Of a stretch of DNA of 64,000 bases, positions 1-12,342 are shown in pieces. The stretch comes from Apiospora phragmitis (lineage: Eukaryota > Ascomycota > Sordariomycetes > Amphisphaeriales > Apiosporaceae). The notes below the pieces were generated by a model. The model did no database searches. It saw nothing but the letters and a program-made list of their open reading frames with translations, and was not told the DNA's origin. The number at the start of each line of letters is the position of its first letter. The first letter of the stretch is position 1. The position numbers and the translations under genes are program-made. The stretch is taken from the NCBI GenBank assembly GCA_038363925.1, contig JAQQWL010000008.1, positions 1,240,001-1,304,000 on the forward strand. The letters run 5' to 3'.

Positions 1-147
1 GGCTTTCCGTTCCGTATGTGCCTGGGTGCTCGATAAATATCTACGCTTCCCAGTGCGTCGTCCAGGAATTCATAGAGACAGAGCAATCCCTTTCTTGGCA
101 TTCTTGACTCTTGACTCGTTTATCTAATAGATTCATCAAATACTACC

Positions 148-1746
148 ATGTCTCAGCAAAGCGACGTCGAGAAATCCCACGTCTACGATGGCCATGGGAC
201 GGAAGAAGATCCCTTCATAGTCGAGTTCCAAAGAGACGACCCTGGCAACCCTATTAACTGGTCGCAGTTTCGAAAATGGTCCATTACGGCCATTGTGACC
301 ATGTCTGTCTTCATCGTCACCCTAACTTCCTCGGCCTACTCGTCATCTGCCCAAGAACTGATGCCCGAGCTCAACATCAGCCGTGTGGTTTTCATTCTCG
401 GTGTTTCCCTCTTTGTGCTTGGATTCGCTATCGGTCCCGCATTTTGGGGGCCTGGCATATACCTATCTTTCATCTTTCAACACCAAACCCGTTTCTATGC
501 ACGCTGCTAACAGTCGATCCAGTCTGAACTATATGGAAGGCAAATACAATGGATTGTCTCTCACGTGGCTTTGGTGGCCTTTATAGGTGGCTCGGCCGGG
601 AGCAAGAACATTGAAACACTCCTCGTGCTGCGCTTACTCGGTGGCATTTTTGGCGCATCGCCGCTTGTCAATTCGGGTGGTGCTATCGCTGATCTCTTCC
701 CCCTGCACAACGTGGCCTTGCCATGACCCTATACTGCGTGGCTCCCTTTCTTGGGTCCATCCTCGGCCCTGTTGTTGGAGGTTTTGTCTCCGAGAACATA
801 GGCTGGAGGTGGGTTGAAGGGGTCTGCTGCATTGCCATAGGCGTGACAGGTATCTTGGGTATCATCTTCGTTCCCGAAACATACGGACCTGTGCTGTTGG
901 CGAGGAAGGCCCGCCACCTAGCGAAGAGTGATGGAAGACATTACATCAGCGTCCTGGAGAAGAGCCAGGGCAATAAAAAGCCGTCCGAAATCTTCCAGAA
1001 GGCCTTGATTCGTCCGTGATCCTCCTCTTCCTGGAGCCCATTGTGTTGGTGGCATGGCCATCATCTTCGGCACTGTCTACATGTTCATGGGCGCCATGCC
1101 TATTGTCTTTAGCCAGGGCCGGGGCTGGAGTGAGGGCATCAGCAGCCTGTCCTTCATGGGTATTGCCGTCGGCATCGTGGTGGGACTCGTGTACGCCATC
1201 TACGACAACAACGGCAGATACATCAAGCTTTCCCCTTGCAAAGACGGCGACCGCCGAGTCACGCCTGCCCCCGGCAATCATGGGAGCCGTCACCTTGCCC
1301 GTTGGCATGTTTGCCTTTGCCTGGACCAACTACCCCAGCATTCACTGGGCCGTCTCCATTGTGCTTTCTTCGCCGTTTGGGTTCGGCTGTGTTCTTGTCA
1401 TTTGCCCGTCATCAACTACCTGATCGACTCGTACACCATCTACGCAGCAAGCGTGCTGGCAGCAGCCGCCATCCTCCGGTCCATTATGGGAGCTGTGTTC
1501 CCTCTCTTTACGTCCCAGATGTACAGCAAACTCGGTATTCACTGGGCTACGTCTATTCCAGCCTTTCTGACACTTATCTGCATGCCCTTTCCTTTCATCA
1601 TGTACCGCTACGGCGAGGCCGTTAGGATGAAATGCAAGTATGCGGCCGAGGCTGCTGAGATGATGAGACAAATACAAAGGCAGCAGGCTGCCGCTCCGGT
1701 TGCACCGTCAAAGGAGACGTTGAAGGAAGAGACATCTTCGGATTAA
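148..1746 (+). pseudogene. DHA1-type MFS transporter, frame-broken
   Basis: This is a major facilitator superfamily drug/polyamine-type proton antiporter of the plasma membrane. The N-terminus carries the family hallmark DPGNPINWSQFRKW just before TM1. Later segments include GFAIGPAFWGP, the TM4-6 stretch GGIFGASPLVNSGGAIADLF, motif C around GSILGPVVGGF followed by GWRW, and a C-terminal half ending in charged residues. The segments lie in several frames. Likely one-base losses are at the C5 run near 699-703, at TGAT near 1016-1020 (TGG ATC expected), and near 1052 and 1230. A short intron near 450-520 is probable, but no GT donor fits and only a GC donor is visible. About 500 residues can be recovered. 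Because most breaks fall in homopolymers, sequencing error is as likely as true gene death. The substrate cannot be told. Confidence 0.8.
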
Positions 1747-3153
1747 GGGGCAACAGTTGCTATCAGGTTTGAACAGCCACAGTGCCAAGCTAAGGCCAAA
1801 GTCTAGTGGCTACCTAGAAGCAATCCTACATATGTATACAACCGATGTCGGCTCCGTTGTGGCTTGTAGGGTGCAGTTCATGCATGCTCGTTGATCCTTC
1901 GGATCCTTTAGATCCTTCACCCACAACGTATCCACACTCGCCCACCAAACGGGCGTAGTGATCGTCTCGGGAGGGTTGACTCTGGTGGGCGGCCTCGGCT
2001 CATATGCAGATGTCAAGGTCACGTTGTAATAGAAGCGTATGACAGAGAGTGTCTGTTACAGCAGGCGGAATGCCAAGTTCCCCCGGCAGGCTCCGCGGCA
2101 GGAATGCCCCACACGGGGGCCGGCTGCCTGGTATGCATGCGTCAGAGTCAGTGGACTAAGGTGCCGCCGAGCCGCTGTCACAATGCACGAACAGGGGAGC
2201 AGAATGCTTGGAATCCAGTACCCAACGCCAATTTCTTTCCGCTGGGGCGGTAAGCTGAAGACGCTTGAGCACGTCGCAAAGCAACGGGATCTAAAGCTCG
2301 CCGAACGCGGCCACGGTAGCGATCTTGGTCCGCTGGACCAAAGGATCCATCTGTAATCAACGCACGGTGTCAGTATGTGAATCATCGCTGTCTCCTAAGA
2401 GGTCTGCGATTACGACCACACCCGGAGTTAAAGTGTGGATTGATCTCGAACATGCCCATCCTGCTTTGATGGGATTATGCAGTGCCTATTCAAGGAAAGG
2501 GTTTTAGCTGTACAACTTCAAACTGCCTACGAGATGTGGTAAAATACTGACCTGGAGGAAGTTCCATAGCCGATAGCCCGTCGAAAGTGCTAGAGCCACA
2601 ACCATATAATTATAAGTGCCAGCGCCTAGTCATTGCGTTGCAGTCCCCCCAGGAGGACCGCATCGTCCCGTCAAGTAAGGAAGCCAGAACTACAATCCGC
2701 GGGACGGTCGAATTCCCTATTCCTCCCGAATGTGAAAGCTTCCTCTAATCGGATGCACGAACGGTCCGCTGTCGCCGGTCTGAGGGACCCCTGAGCAAAC
2801 CCAGCGCCCGCATTAACATGAGATGACATAAAGAAGAGTTCACAATCTAAAATATGATATTATTCGTATCGCGCTTAAACGTGGCAGGCACTTGGTCGCG
2901 CAAAAGGAAATTAGCTAATCGGTGTGTCGCACCATTCCAGGACCCGAACGTATTGTATTCTCTGTTGATATACGCTAGCCTACAGCATCCAGGTACGACT
3001 ATCGTGAAGAAAGGGACCTTCCAGTTCATTGCATAACTTAGGCTCCCAGCATAGAGAAAGGTGGGCGGGCGGACAATAATCGGTTTTTCCTCCCGGTTCA
3101 TCGTTTCATCGGTTCATCGGCTTATCAAATCATCTAGAGCACACACAATCATG
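1747..3153. other. Intergenic stretch with one exon-like ORF
   Basis: No recognisable gene. On the minus strand, 2048-1810 gives an open exon-like stretch directly after a good acceptor (TGTAACAG). It reads RFYYNVTLTSAYEPRPPTR, then VWWASVDTLWVKDL, then CMNCTLQATTEPTSVVYIC and a stop. It looks protein-coding in composition but I cannot name the family, and the upstream exons (2050-2385) do not assemble into one frame. It may be a gene remnant. Confidence 0.3.
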
Positions 3154-3978
3154 TTATGTGTGATACACTCGCCTGCAAAAACCCACTCTGGCTTCTGTAT
3201 TGCCGAACAGCGAGCCTGAGGTTCCCAGTACACCCCCATGACCATCGGGAGGTTTAGATAACGATTGCAACTTAGTGGTGAACCAGGAAAATGACAACAG
3301 CAACGAAAAGAGAACAGCAAGACTGATCATAACGCCATTGGTACTTGCACCCTTGGGGACTTTTTGGGGCCTGATGTACAGAGGCACGTAAACAGGGGAG
3401 AGAAAGAAGATAGCGATGTATCGCCAATCATTCATATCGAGGTCTCTGCAGTGAGCCTCATTGACTGTGGTTCCGGATTGTCCAAACGCCGTGATAGGAC
3501 CTCGCCAGCCATAGTAGAATCCAGGCTTAGTGGCTGTAATTGAAGCGATGCTCTTACTTGGTTCTGACGCGTCGATCATGGAACTGTCCCTGAATGATAT
3601 CACAATTGTGTTGTTGAGCTGCTTATTCAATCGTGGGCCAAGGAATAGATTCGCTCGCTCGATGCCGCATCCTGATCCGACAAGTGCAGCTGTCTCGGGA
3701 GATTGGTATCGGCGACCAGAATCCTGACGCCACTTGCAATGAATCCAGATGAACTTAGGTTCTTTCTTCTTTGGCGGAAAGCGGATGGCGCGGAAGTGCT
3801 CAGGGGTCGGGCCACGGGAGATATCGAAGGCGGCGAAAGATGGGCAGAGAATCCCATGGATCGGCCAGTCGATGCGCTGGCACGCTTTGGAGCAATAGAA
3901 CGCGCTGTTACATCGTTCACAGCGCGGGGAATTTGGATTTTCGCAGGCGGTGCATGGCCCCAATCTGGCGGAGCTCAT
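3154..3978 (-). CDS. MYND-type zinc-finger protein
   Basis: Residues 9-45 form a MYND zinc finger with all ligands in register: C9-x2-C12, C20-x2-C23, C29-x3-C33, H41-x3-C45. In this family the finger binds two zinc ions and mediates protein contacts. It is followed by PTPEHFRAIRFP and KFIWIHCKW, a layout typical of fungal MYND proteins of unknown function whose C-terminal part is variable. The start at 3978 puts the finger at the N-terminus, as expected. The unspliced frame gives 274 residues with two hydrophobic stretches near the C-terminus (about 185-200 and 215-232). A donor-like GTTTACGT after FFLSP suggests an intron there, so the last 80 residues are doubtful. The gene stands alone, and the next gene on the plus strand starts about 1.1 kb away. 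Confidence 0.7.
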   Translation of the reverse strand: MSSARLGPCTACENPNSPRCERCNSAFYCSKACQRIDWPIHGILCPSFAAFDISRGPTPEHFRAIRFPPKKKEPKFIWIHCKWRQDSGRRYQSPETAALVGSGCGIERANLFLGPRLNKQLNNTIVISFRDSSMIDASEPSKSIASITATKPGFYYGWRGPITAFGQSGTTVNEAHCRDLDMNDWRYIAIFFLSPVYVPLYIRPQKVPKGASTNGVMISLAVLFSLLLSFSWFTTKLQSLSKPPDGHGGVLGTSGSLFGNTEARVGFCRRVYHT

Positions 3979-5061
3979 TTTCGTGGGATGATGTCGAGTA
4001 GACAGAATAATCGAGATTGAATGCGGTTTGAGCTAGGTTGACAGCTTTCACAACGCTGTGTTTGTGGTTTCTTGCGGAAACGATCTGAGTTAATAAAGTC
4101 CGTTTGTCTGATTATTCTTAAAGCTCCAGGACCACACTGCAAACGCCAACCTGCAGACACGCGTTCGCCTTTTCGGTTGCCCCTGCACTTGTGCCACGTC
4201 GGGTCTTTAAGCAGACTCAGGTATCCACAGACAACGAGCAAAGTACATCGAAAATGGTGAACTAAGGGGAACAGAGACGCTTGTTCGCTGGATATCTGGC
4301 CGGGGCTACCTTCAGACGAGATTCGACCAATCCTATCGCTCATGCTAGAATCTGAATTGCGACAAACAAAACGGTAGCTACCCGGTAGCTTTGACCTGAA
4401 CTTAACCTGTTGGTGTATTCTTATGGATGCTAGGTACCTATGCAGTACTTCAGTCTGTCCCCTGCATACTGCCGGCTCTTCTGTTACCTGCCTGAGTTGA
4501 AGTTACCGCTCGTGCCCCCGGTAGTCTAAATCAACCTCGCTGCACAGAATCGATGGACATGGACGCGCATCATTCAAATAGTATATTATTTCTTATCTTT
4601 CCATTTCTATTCAATTTGTGAAACATCTTCATTCCAGCTTCATCTAAGTTTCTTCGTTGACATCTTTCTGTGCATTTATAGACTGTTAATTTTGGTTCTA
4701 AAACGTACCCCAGGGTTGAGAAAGGGGTAAATTGTGGCAATAATACATAAAAGAGGAATCACGGAGGATTGGCAAGGAAGGCGGTGTTACAATTCTTCTC
4801 ACGCTTATTGCCATTAGCAACGGTTCAGGTTGGAAGGGGGTGGCTGGAAGCTGACATCATTTGGGGCCAATCGCTTACCGCTTGGGGATTTCACCTCAGA
4901 TATGGGCTTACTGAGGTATTTTTCTTTCGGCCTGATGAACTTTCTTAGAGCAATCATTAAGACCTACAGACCCTCGCGCCTACTTTTCAAATTTGCTAGA
5001 ATACGCTGAAAGAAGATCGCCAAAAACAGATAGCGAACTCACTAGAAGCGACTCGCCCAAC
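3979..5061. other. Intergenic region
   Basis: 1.1 kb of ordinary composition between the start of the MYND gene (minus strand) and the ankyrin gene (plus strand), so it should hold both promoters. I see no further gene, RNA or repeat. Confidence 0.5.
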
Positions 5062-8000
5062 ATGGGAAAATCCAGGAAGCTCAAGAACGATGAGCCAGAT
5101 TTCGAGCGATGTACATTTTCTTGTCTCCTTCTGCGAAATAGATAGAGCCATGGGCTAACATGATCGCTTAGTCCGCCTACAAGACCGAGTTGAGCCTGAT
5201 TTTCCTTGTCCAGGAGAACAACCATGGCGAATTGAAGAACGCGCTGGAGCTTGAGAGATACGACACCAATGATAGAGGCTCGGACGGAAAGACACCGCTG
5301 CATTGGGCTGCCTCTCTGGGCCGCTTGAGATGGTCGGACTGTTAGCGCCTACGTCCGACCTTGAAGCCATTGATATCAACGGCCACACGGCACTGTTCCA
5401 TGCCGTGGAAGCACAGCAGGCGGGGTTGGAGATTCTGGAGCTCCTGCTGTTTCGCGGCGCCAAGCACACCCATGTCGACAAGAATAAAAGAACCGCGTTG
5501 CGCTATGCTGCTGAACTGAAGAAGCCCGACGTTGCTAAGGCTCTGATGAAATTCAATAGCTTGTTGCTGTGGGATGTCATCAGGGATTACGCCCCAGGTG
5601 ATAAAGACGGCGGCAAAGTCAATTTACAGGCAGCATTAACACTGATTGACTATGGGGCTGATATCAACGGGAGTCTTGGCAACGATACATTGATGCATCT
5701 CGCAGCGCGAAAAGGTTGCACTGTTATACTGGAACGCTTTCAGAGTATCCCAGCCATCCGAAGCATATGCCTGATAGACGAAAACAACGACATCACCACG
5801 TTACAACGCTCCCAGAGTATCCGCCAGCTAGGTGATGAGTACAACACCCCACTCCACGAAGCCACAAAATATGGCTGGATAGATACGGTCCAGTACATAT
5901 TGGAGAGCATGGGTGGGGATATCGATGTCACCGGCCACTACGGCTGGACTCCACTACATACAGCCGCGGCATATGGGCAAACAGACATCGCAGCACTTTT
6001 GCTCAGTAAAGGTGCGAGCACCGAGGCTCTGTCGGATATCGGGTTCAACCCAGCGTATCTTGCCTGCAGAGGGGGAAATGACGAGACAGCCGCAGTTATC
6101 CTGGGTGCAATGATCCAAGCGCGCATTTTTGCAGTTGACAATATCAGCGATGACACTTTGATTCGGGTCGCTTCTGTGCACGGCTGTTCCCGTGCTGTCC
6201 GACACATATTGGAAGTCGCACAAGCTACAGATCGAATCAGGACAGTAGTTGCCGAACTGGACCAAGGCTGTTCACTAGCTTTCGACGCCATCAAAAATCA
6301 ATACGAAGAGACTTCCATGGCCCTCCTGGAGATGGCACAGGCATCCAGGGCGTGGACAAATGGGGCAACAATGCCTATCATTTTGCTGTTTTCTATGGCT
6401 TCGCCGATGTCCTGCGCTACCTTTTATCTCGCGACGAAAAGGAGAAGGTCAGAGACCAGTTAAGGCAGCCGAATAGCAGCGGCATAATACCAATTCAGGC
6501 TGGAGCAGTTGCAGCAGAACACGCAGGCTTGGGGTCTGTCATCCCTCTACTTTTGCGCGCGGAAGATCCAGAACGAGTCCGTGACCAAGACACCAATGGC
6601 TGGACGGTTTTGTACTGGGCGGCTTGGTATGGTCGAGTGGATCTCGTGAGCTCTGTTGTAAAGGGCGGGCATGAACAGACGACAAAAGACGCAATAGGGC
6701 GTACAGCATGCGATCTTGCCAATAGGTGTCCCGTCGGTGTCGTTGGAGATCGTTGAATGGCTAACCCCGGAGGATTCGCGCATGATAAAGAGCGCTCCAC
6801 TGGAGTTATCCCAGCCAATCTGTAACGAAGACGCCAAACAAATTTGCAACACCATGAAAAGTCGAATCATGGACATCTATAGCGGCGGAGAAACTCTGGA
6901 GAAGTCGGGATTCTCCATGCTCCGATGCCTGTATGACTACGGCCCTCGCGAGATCATGTCTGCGGTAGCCAGCACGCACGAAAGGAGAGGCCGTCTGAAG
7001 ATTAGATGGATACGCTTACCAGCCAACAATTTGGGTATCGATGCCTTTGGAGATCCCCGATGGAACAATTGTATCATACTGACAAATTTTACAGAGGGTT
7101 TGGTTGAAGGTAAGATCACAGTCATCGGTTACTGCCATTAGCTCGTTAACAGAGATTTGTACAGGATCTGGCGCAAATTATCTACTTTGACAAATTAAGG
7201 CGAATGAGAGCATCGAAGCAAGTCGCAAAAGCAAGCAACAGCACTGAGAGAATCGATATGATGGAGAAAACACCAAGCGAACCGTCACATGACACAGATC
7301 CATTAGTGGCACATTATCGATCATTCATAACGATCATGGATGATTGGCTATCGAAAGACGCTGGATCAGAACGTGCGCGCTTCCTCAAGCCCGACATATT
7401 AACGCCCACAGTGCAAGGAACCACTCGACCCATCGTCCAAGTGGCGGTATTTATTATTCACGAGTCATGTCGGCATTTGGGTATGATACTAATAGCATGG
7501 AATAGATTCCTTTTCTGACGTTCACGTGCGCGGAACACTATCTCGAGATGCATCAGTTGGACGAGAGGCTTCGAGGCAGAGCAGTGACAGGTACCGGAAG
7601 ACGTAGCGCTGACCTGAAGCATTATAGGAATATGTTCGAACACTACAGCCGTGAACGCAAAGACAACGTACATATTCCTTTGACGTTGGATCAGTCCTAT
7701 TACCACGCGGTAGGAGACACCGATGATCGCAACACAGACCAAGTCATCTTCCGCCACCAGGCGCGAACGACGGGCCTTACAAATGAGAAGCGATTCATCT
7801 GCATGGTTGATCAACTTTGGGTGCTGATAGTGAACAAAAGTGAACGTTCGACCCTTGACAGACCCCCTATTCTGGTCCTCGGTGGCTGACCTGTCACTCG
7901 AGAAACGATCATAACTTCGTCTTCTGAACCATGGGATAGAGAGTCTATTGATTTGCGCAAAGAAATTACCGAGCATGTTACCCAGCGCAAGGAAGGGCAG

Positions 8001-9251
8001 AACCGCATTACCTCGGTCTACGCTATGGTGGCGCTGGCTGTAGCGGCTGCGGTACGAAAGACGTTTGAGTGGGAGATTGGCGATGGTCGGGAACGTCTAC
8101 TGCCGCAATTTGGATCCGCTGTAGCCACGGCGGTAAGACAAATGATATTATGACGGCATCATATCCAAAAGAACAGGAAAAGCTGACATTTACTCTACGA
8201 AAAGGCCAATACCGGGGTCAAGCTATTCAACGAGTTCACCGATAGCCTTGCCGCCCCTGACCGCACACCGGGCGGGGATGGAATGAATACCAGGCTGGAA
8301 GTGGAGCTCCTTAGGGAGATCAAAGACATCGAAGACGAGCTCCAGCTGATCATGGGGGTTTTCCGCACCCAGTCCGAGCTGCTTAACCGAACGTTTGATT
8401 TCTTGGAAGGCGAGTTTGCTAGCCAGAGAGACCCGAAGAGCAGGCATATAATGGAGTTCGTTAACTCGTATGAGCATCCCATGAGAAGCCAGTTCAAATA
8501 CCTGGAGAAACTCATCAGGGAATCTAAGATGGTTCATGACAACGTATGTATCCACGCAGCAACTCATCCAAACTTTGCTTAAAGTCCCTGCTGACTGGCT
8601 GGCTAGGTCAACCACCTAGACCTCAAACAGAAAGATGCGAATCTTTCCGAAGCAATCTGGGCTCGGAAAGCATCCGAGTCGGCTACCAGCCAGGGCAGAA
8701 TCATCATGGTGTTCACGACCGTCACCATAATCTTCGTCAGTACCTTCAAACACAATTCGTTGATTCTTCTGGTCAACTACGACTAATGGGAAAAGTACCT
8801 CCAGTTGCCTCTGACATTCTTTACTTCACTCTTCGCCCTCGATATTACCAGCTTTCCCCACAGCGACTGCGGAGAACTCTCCTATAGTCCCGAATGGGCC
8901 TTTTCGAGATTAGGTACGTCAGCAAAGACTAGGACACCTTAGATGAGCGTTTCGCCCATTTACTAATGGATATTCTGTAGCCGGACTAACGCTAGCCTTT
9001 TCGTTGCCCCTTGTCTTTCTGGCGTTTTCTTCGTGAATCGAGTGTTTCAGTATATTGCCAGCATGTTCCAAATGCGTCAGCACAGACAGCGTATACGTGC
9101 GGAACGGAAGCATTCGAACCGGGGCGGAGCTGAAGTGCCCACCAGAACAGGTGAAGGAGCAAGCTGTGTACAGGACTGCATGGGCCATGGGCGGGGGCGG
9201 TTGCAGCGAGTATTGAATCAACATTCTAAAGAGGGAGAGTCGATTGTGTAG
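5062..9251 (+). CDS. Ankyrin-repeat protein with CorA-like membrane domain (frame-disrupted)
   Basis: This is a fungal architecture: N-terminal ankyrin repeats fused to a CorA-like C-terminal transmembrane module. Ankyrin units are visible as DGKTPLHWAASLGR, NGHTALFHAVEA, YNTPLHEATKYGW, YGWTPLHTAAAYGQ and NGWTVLYWAAWYGR (5280-6700). The CorA-like part starts at IRWIRLPANN (about 7000). It continues with MVDQLWVLI (7800), the helical stretch EHPMRSQFKYLEKLIRESKM (8480), DLKQKDANLSEAIWARKASE (8610) and IIMVFTTVTIIF (8700). It ends with two membrane helices, near 8805 and 9000. The introns that I can place lie near 7110-7165, 7448-7506, 8133-8207, 8545-8606, 8740-8795 and 8912-8981. Frame breaks occur at 5327 (GG read as G), about 6335, about 6722 and 9024 (TTTTT read as TTTT). 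The first exon is uncertain. Such proteins may transport divalent cations, but they lack experimental roles. Confidence 0.75.
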
Positions 9252-9700
9252 ACCTAAGTTGGCCCTTTCTAAGCATCGATTTCACGCTAGCGTCCCCTAG
9301 AGCAGCAGGATTATCCTATCTTATTGTCCCTGCTAGGTGGCCAACGTGTGGTATTGAACCAAAGTGAAGATAGACCATTTCCCTGATAGAAACAAAACTC
9401 GCAAAATGGGGTGAGCTGCTTCAATATTTCACCAAACGAAATCAAAGGGAAAACACCATACTCAGTGCCTTTCAAAGCCCAGCAAGCGATTTGTTGCCCA
9501 TTTGTCCCAGAACCATCTCAATGTTTTTGACCATCCTTGTGGCCTTCTTCCTTTGTTACCATGATACAGACAGTGGTATAAATCCTTGGCAAATCCTTGG
9601 CATTAATATTTACCTTCGGCTCAAAGCAAGGCATACACACTCTCTCCGGGAAACGCATATCCACACTAACATTCTCAACCTGAACAGAAAAGAAAATATA
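9252..9700. other. Intergenic region
   Basis: 450 bp with no supported gene. It probably holds the terminator of the ankyrin/CorA gene and the promoter of the following hypothetical gene. Confidence 0.4.
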
Positions 9701-10409
9701 ATGGCCACCGAAATTCTTCTCGCTCCGGGTCGCAGGTATCCTCGTAAAGAGGATTACATCGATGTAGACATGGACAGCGAAAACGGCCCTGATCGTGCTG
9801 CCGAGGTGATAGTAGATTCCTGTACACTACTGGCATGGCCACCTGTACCGGTATCGCTATCAGCGGCGTATACCCGCCTGGCAGGCCCTTCCCTCCTACT
9901 GAGGAGCGGTACGACAGATTCATGATCCACATCTCCGCGGAATAACCCCTGTTGTATATGGCCCAGCTGCGAGACCAAGTGGAGGCGGCCAAGGCCCAAG
10001 GGCTGCAAGACCTGGAAGTCCCCGTCGTGGCGTGCGACCCGGTCAGCATTATAGGCTATTGGCCTTATGCGTACGTAGTGGAGGCCCACGAAACCCTGCG
10101 GAGCCTGATGCGCATCCTCCGCGCACTCGTCGGGTCTGATCTCGACAGCGACGACCAGCGTCGGATACACTGGTACCCATACCAGACAACGCCGGAAGCC
10201 TTGACATCGTGACATCCCTGGCGCTGTTTAGTGAGCGGAACGCCATCGCCGAGCAGGAGGACCTAGGTACCTTGGACCGTCCATCCTCCCGATGGCGACT
10301 TCACGAGAAACAATGGTTTAACACAGCGGCGCCTCCTCCTCCTCCTCCGGCAGGCACGCAGCCCACTGGTACCACCGCTAGTCCGGACGGGATCGACGAC
10401 GATGCGTAA
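9701..10409 (+). CDS. Hypothetical protein, frame-disrupted
   Basis: I do not recognise this protein. Coding-like sequence starts at ATG 9701 (MATEILLAPGRRYPRKEDY) and continues in other frames. The next piece is MATCTGIAISGVYPPGR, then from about 9955 AQLRDQVEAAKAQGLQDLEV followed by a YWPYAYVVEAHETLRSLMR segment. A final frame from 10209 is rich in proline (AAPPPPPPAGTQP) and ends in GIDDDA. The pieces overlap by a few bases at each join, as expected from one-base indels in a single gene of about 220-230 residues. There is no signal peptide or membrane helix. The reading is based only on composition and continuity. Confidence 0.35.
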
Positions 10410-11493
10410 GCCAAGATAGAAATAGGTTATTCCAAAAAAGGGATTAGAAGGCAAATACTTCTTCAGAAACTAGCAGGCCATTATGGAAAGATTATCAGGT
10501 AAGCATAATTGTCTTAATCTCTCATTTTTTTTAGATGTAAAGGATGCGACTACGACGCACTATGTATTCGTACCTACGTTTTTGACCGTCTTTATGTGAT
10601 GTTTTATCTTGAGCTTAAGAGCCGAAGATGATACCTAGAGATAGGCAAAAATGGAGAAAAGATTAAAAAGAAGCCGTCGGTATGGCTGTCCACTATTTTC
10701 GCTTATCGGATGCCACCAATATGGAAGCTTACGCGATCTGATGATGCCTTGGGTGATCCGATTTCTTTGCCTGACCACTTCCCGACTTGTGTATACTAAT
10801 TAGATTCGGTTTCGTATAATCAGTACTGCGTATAATGGTTATGGCCGTTCCTCGACAGAAAAACAAACATCAATAGTGGATTCAGAAAGTGTCTCGGGCT
10901 AGTAAGCGTATTATATCGTAGTGACGTGTCTAGCCATAACAAATGGGGAAAGCAAACTCGACGATTTGCACGATGCTTTCCGAAAGGATGAAGTAGATAA
11001 AGGGGACGTGGGACCTGCCCGCGAGGACCGACGTTTTCGCCACGCCCACTGGGAAAGGGACGCCGTAGGCCAGCAAGATAACATCGGATGCAAGGGGTGA
11101 GCTCGCGTTGGCGAGTTGGCAAACGCTGGGGATGTGGGATGGCGGATATGGTCATGGGCGCTCCAACGACGAAGGTGCCGCTACCCAGATACGTCAGCAG
11201 CTGCAAGAACGTTCAAGAAGACCACTCACAAAGGCTCTGGAGGTAGGACGCGGTTCTGCATAAATCTGCGTTTGGCCGATTCTTCCGGGATATGGTTACA
11301 CAAACAAGGGATAGAGGGCAAACAACCAACGATCGAATCAAAACAAGCGAAACCGGCAGGTTAAAAGCAAACCACTGGGCACACCACCTACTCCGTACTT
11401 CGCACTTCCTCTTTACAACACATGATCAACGCCAACCATCATTCCCAAACCTTTCCTCTCACCACGCATCATCCATCCATCCATCCGTCAGTC
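10410..11493. other. Intergenic region with a possible minus-strand exon
   Basis: No named gene. On the minus strand near 11130-10935 one frame reads LASDVILLAYGVPFPVGVAK, then HVPFIYFILSESIVQIVEFA, and then a stop. It is hydrophobic and helix-like, but it has no start codon and no partner exons, so it may be a gene remnant. The last 80 bp before 11494 are C/A-rich with a short ATCC microsatellite, as in a 5' leader. Confidence 0.3.
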
Positions 11494-12342
11494 ATGGCCA
11501 CAACGACACGCCAACCACGCGCCGGCGGCGGATTGAATTTCATGCAGAAGATGTCTCCCAGCGTTTACCTCTTGCGCCCGCCGCCACCCGCACCCAGGAC
11601 CGACGACCCCGCGCTGATCATCATCTGCGGCTGGATGAACGCCGGCGACGGGCCGCTCGCCAAGTACGTCCGCCAGTACCAGGCCCTCTTCCCGGACTCG
11701 GCCGTCCTCCTCTTCACCTGCACGTTCGCCGGCATGACCCTCCCGTGGCTGGGCTTGCGCGAAGCCCGCATCGCCGCCACCGCGGCCCGCGCCATCCTCG
11801 AGCAGGACGAAGAGACCCAGGAACCACCTTGCGGCGACGGCGGCGCCGATCCGCGCCCGCGCCCGCGCCCGCGCCTGCTAGTCCACGCCTTCTCCAATGC
11901 CGGCTCGACCATGTTATACTACCTCTACACGGCCTTTGCGACTATCACCGCCGCCCCTTCCTCCTTTGCTGTGCCCGAAAGGGCCATCCTCCCCTTGCAC
12001 GCCACAGTCTTCGACTCGACGCCCGCGCCCTTCACCTACCAAACCCTCGCGCAAGGCATCCTCGACGGCGCCCCCTCAGCGGCCGCCCGCCTCATCGTCG
12101 CGCCCGTAGCGTACCTCTACGTCGCCCTCGTGTGGGTGGTCGTCACCGTCCTGCGGGTGCCCGACCACATCGGCGACCTGGCGCGTCGTCGGGCGGACCT
12201 GGGAAGAGGCGCGGCTGGGGGCCCCCCTGGGGGCTCGGCTTTAGGGGAGGGAAAGTGGATCACTTTCGTCGTCGAGGAGAGGGTATGTAGTACGTTTGAT
12301 TCCTACGAAGAGAGGGTTGGAGTTGAATCCACCCTTCTCTGA
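11494..12342 (+). CDS. DUF829 (TMEM53/PaxU-like) protein, C-terminally truncated
   Basis: This is an alpha/beta-hydrolase-fold protein of the DUF829 family, which includes TMEM53 and PaxU from indole-diterpene clusters. Visible features are the strand/turn ALIIICGWMNAG, KYVRQYQALFPDSAVLLFTC, the nucleophile-elbow-like region LLVHAFSNAGSTMLYYLY, and ILPLHATVFDSTPAPFTYQT with the characteristic DSTP. A later hydrophobic stretch is VAYLYVALVWVVV. ATG 11494 gives MATTTRQPRAGG. An in-frame ATG at 11422 would only add low-complexity sequence. The family normally continues with a C-terminal region holding the Asp and His of the triad. Here the frame runs into unrelated residues after ITFVVEER, where a GTATGT donor lies, and no matching exon follows before the MITE at 12588. 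The gene is therefore probably truncated or decayed at the 3' end. Confidence 0.65.
   Translation: MATTTRQPRAGGGLNFMQKMSPSVYLLRPPPPAPRTDDPALIIICGWMNAGDGPLAKYVRQYQALFPDSAVLLFTCTFAGMTLPWLGLREARIAATAARAILEQDEETQEPPCGDGGADPRPRPRPRLLVHAFSNAGSTMLYYLYTAFATITAAPSSFAVPERAILPLHATVFDSTPAPFTYQTLAQGILDGAPSAAARLIVAPVAYLYVALVWVVVTVLRVPDHIGDLARRRADLGRGAAGGPPGGSALGEGKWITFVVEERVCSTFDSYEERVGVESTLL

Noticed and set aside
11292..12290. 332-codon plus-strand frame rich in Arg/His/Pro
   Set aside because: It overlaps the DUF829 gene in another frame; its composition is typical of a shadow frame.
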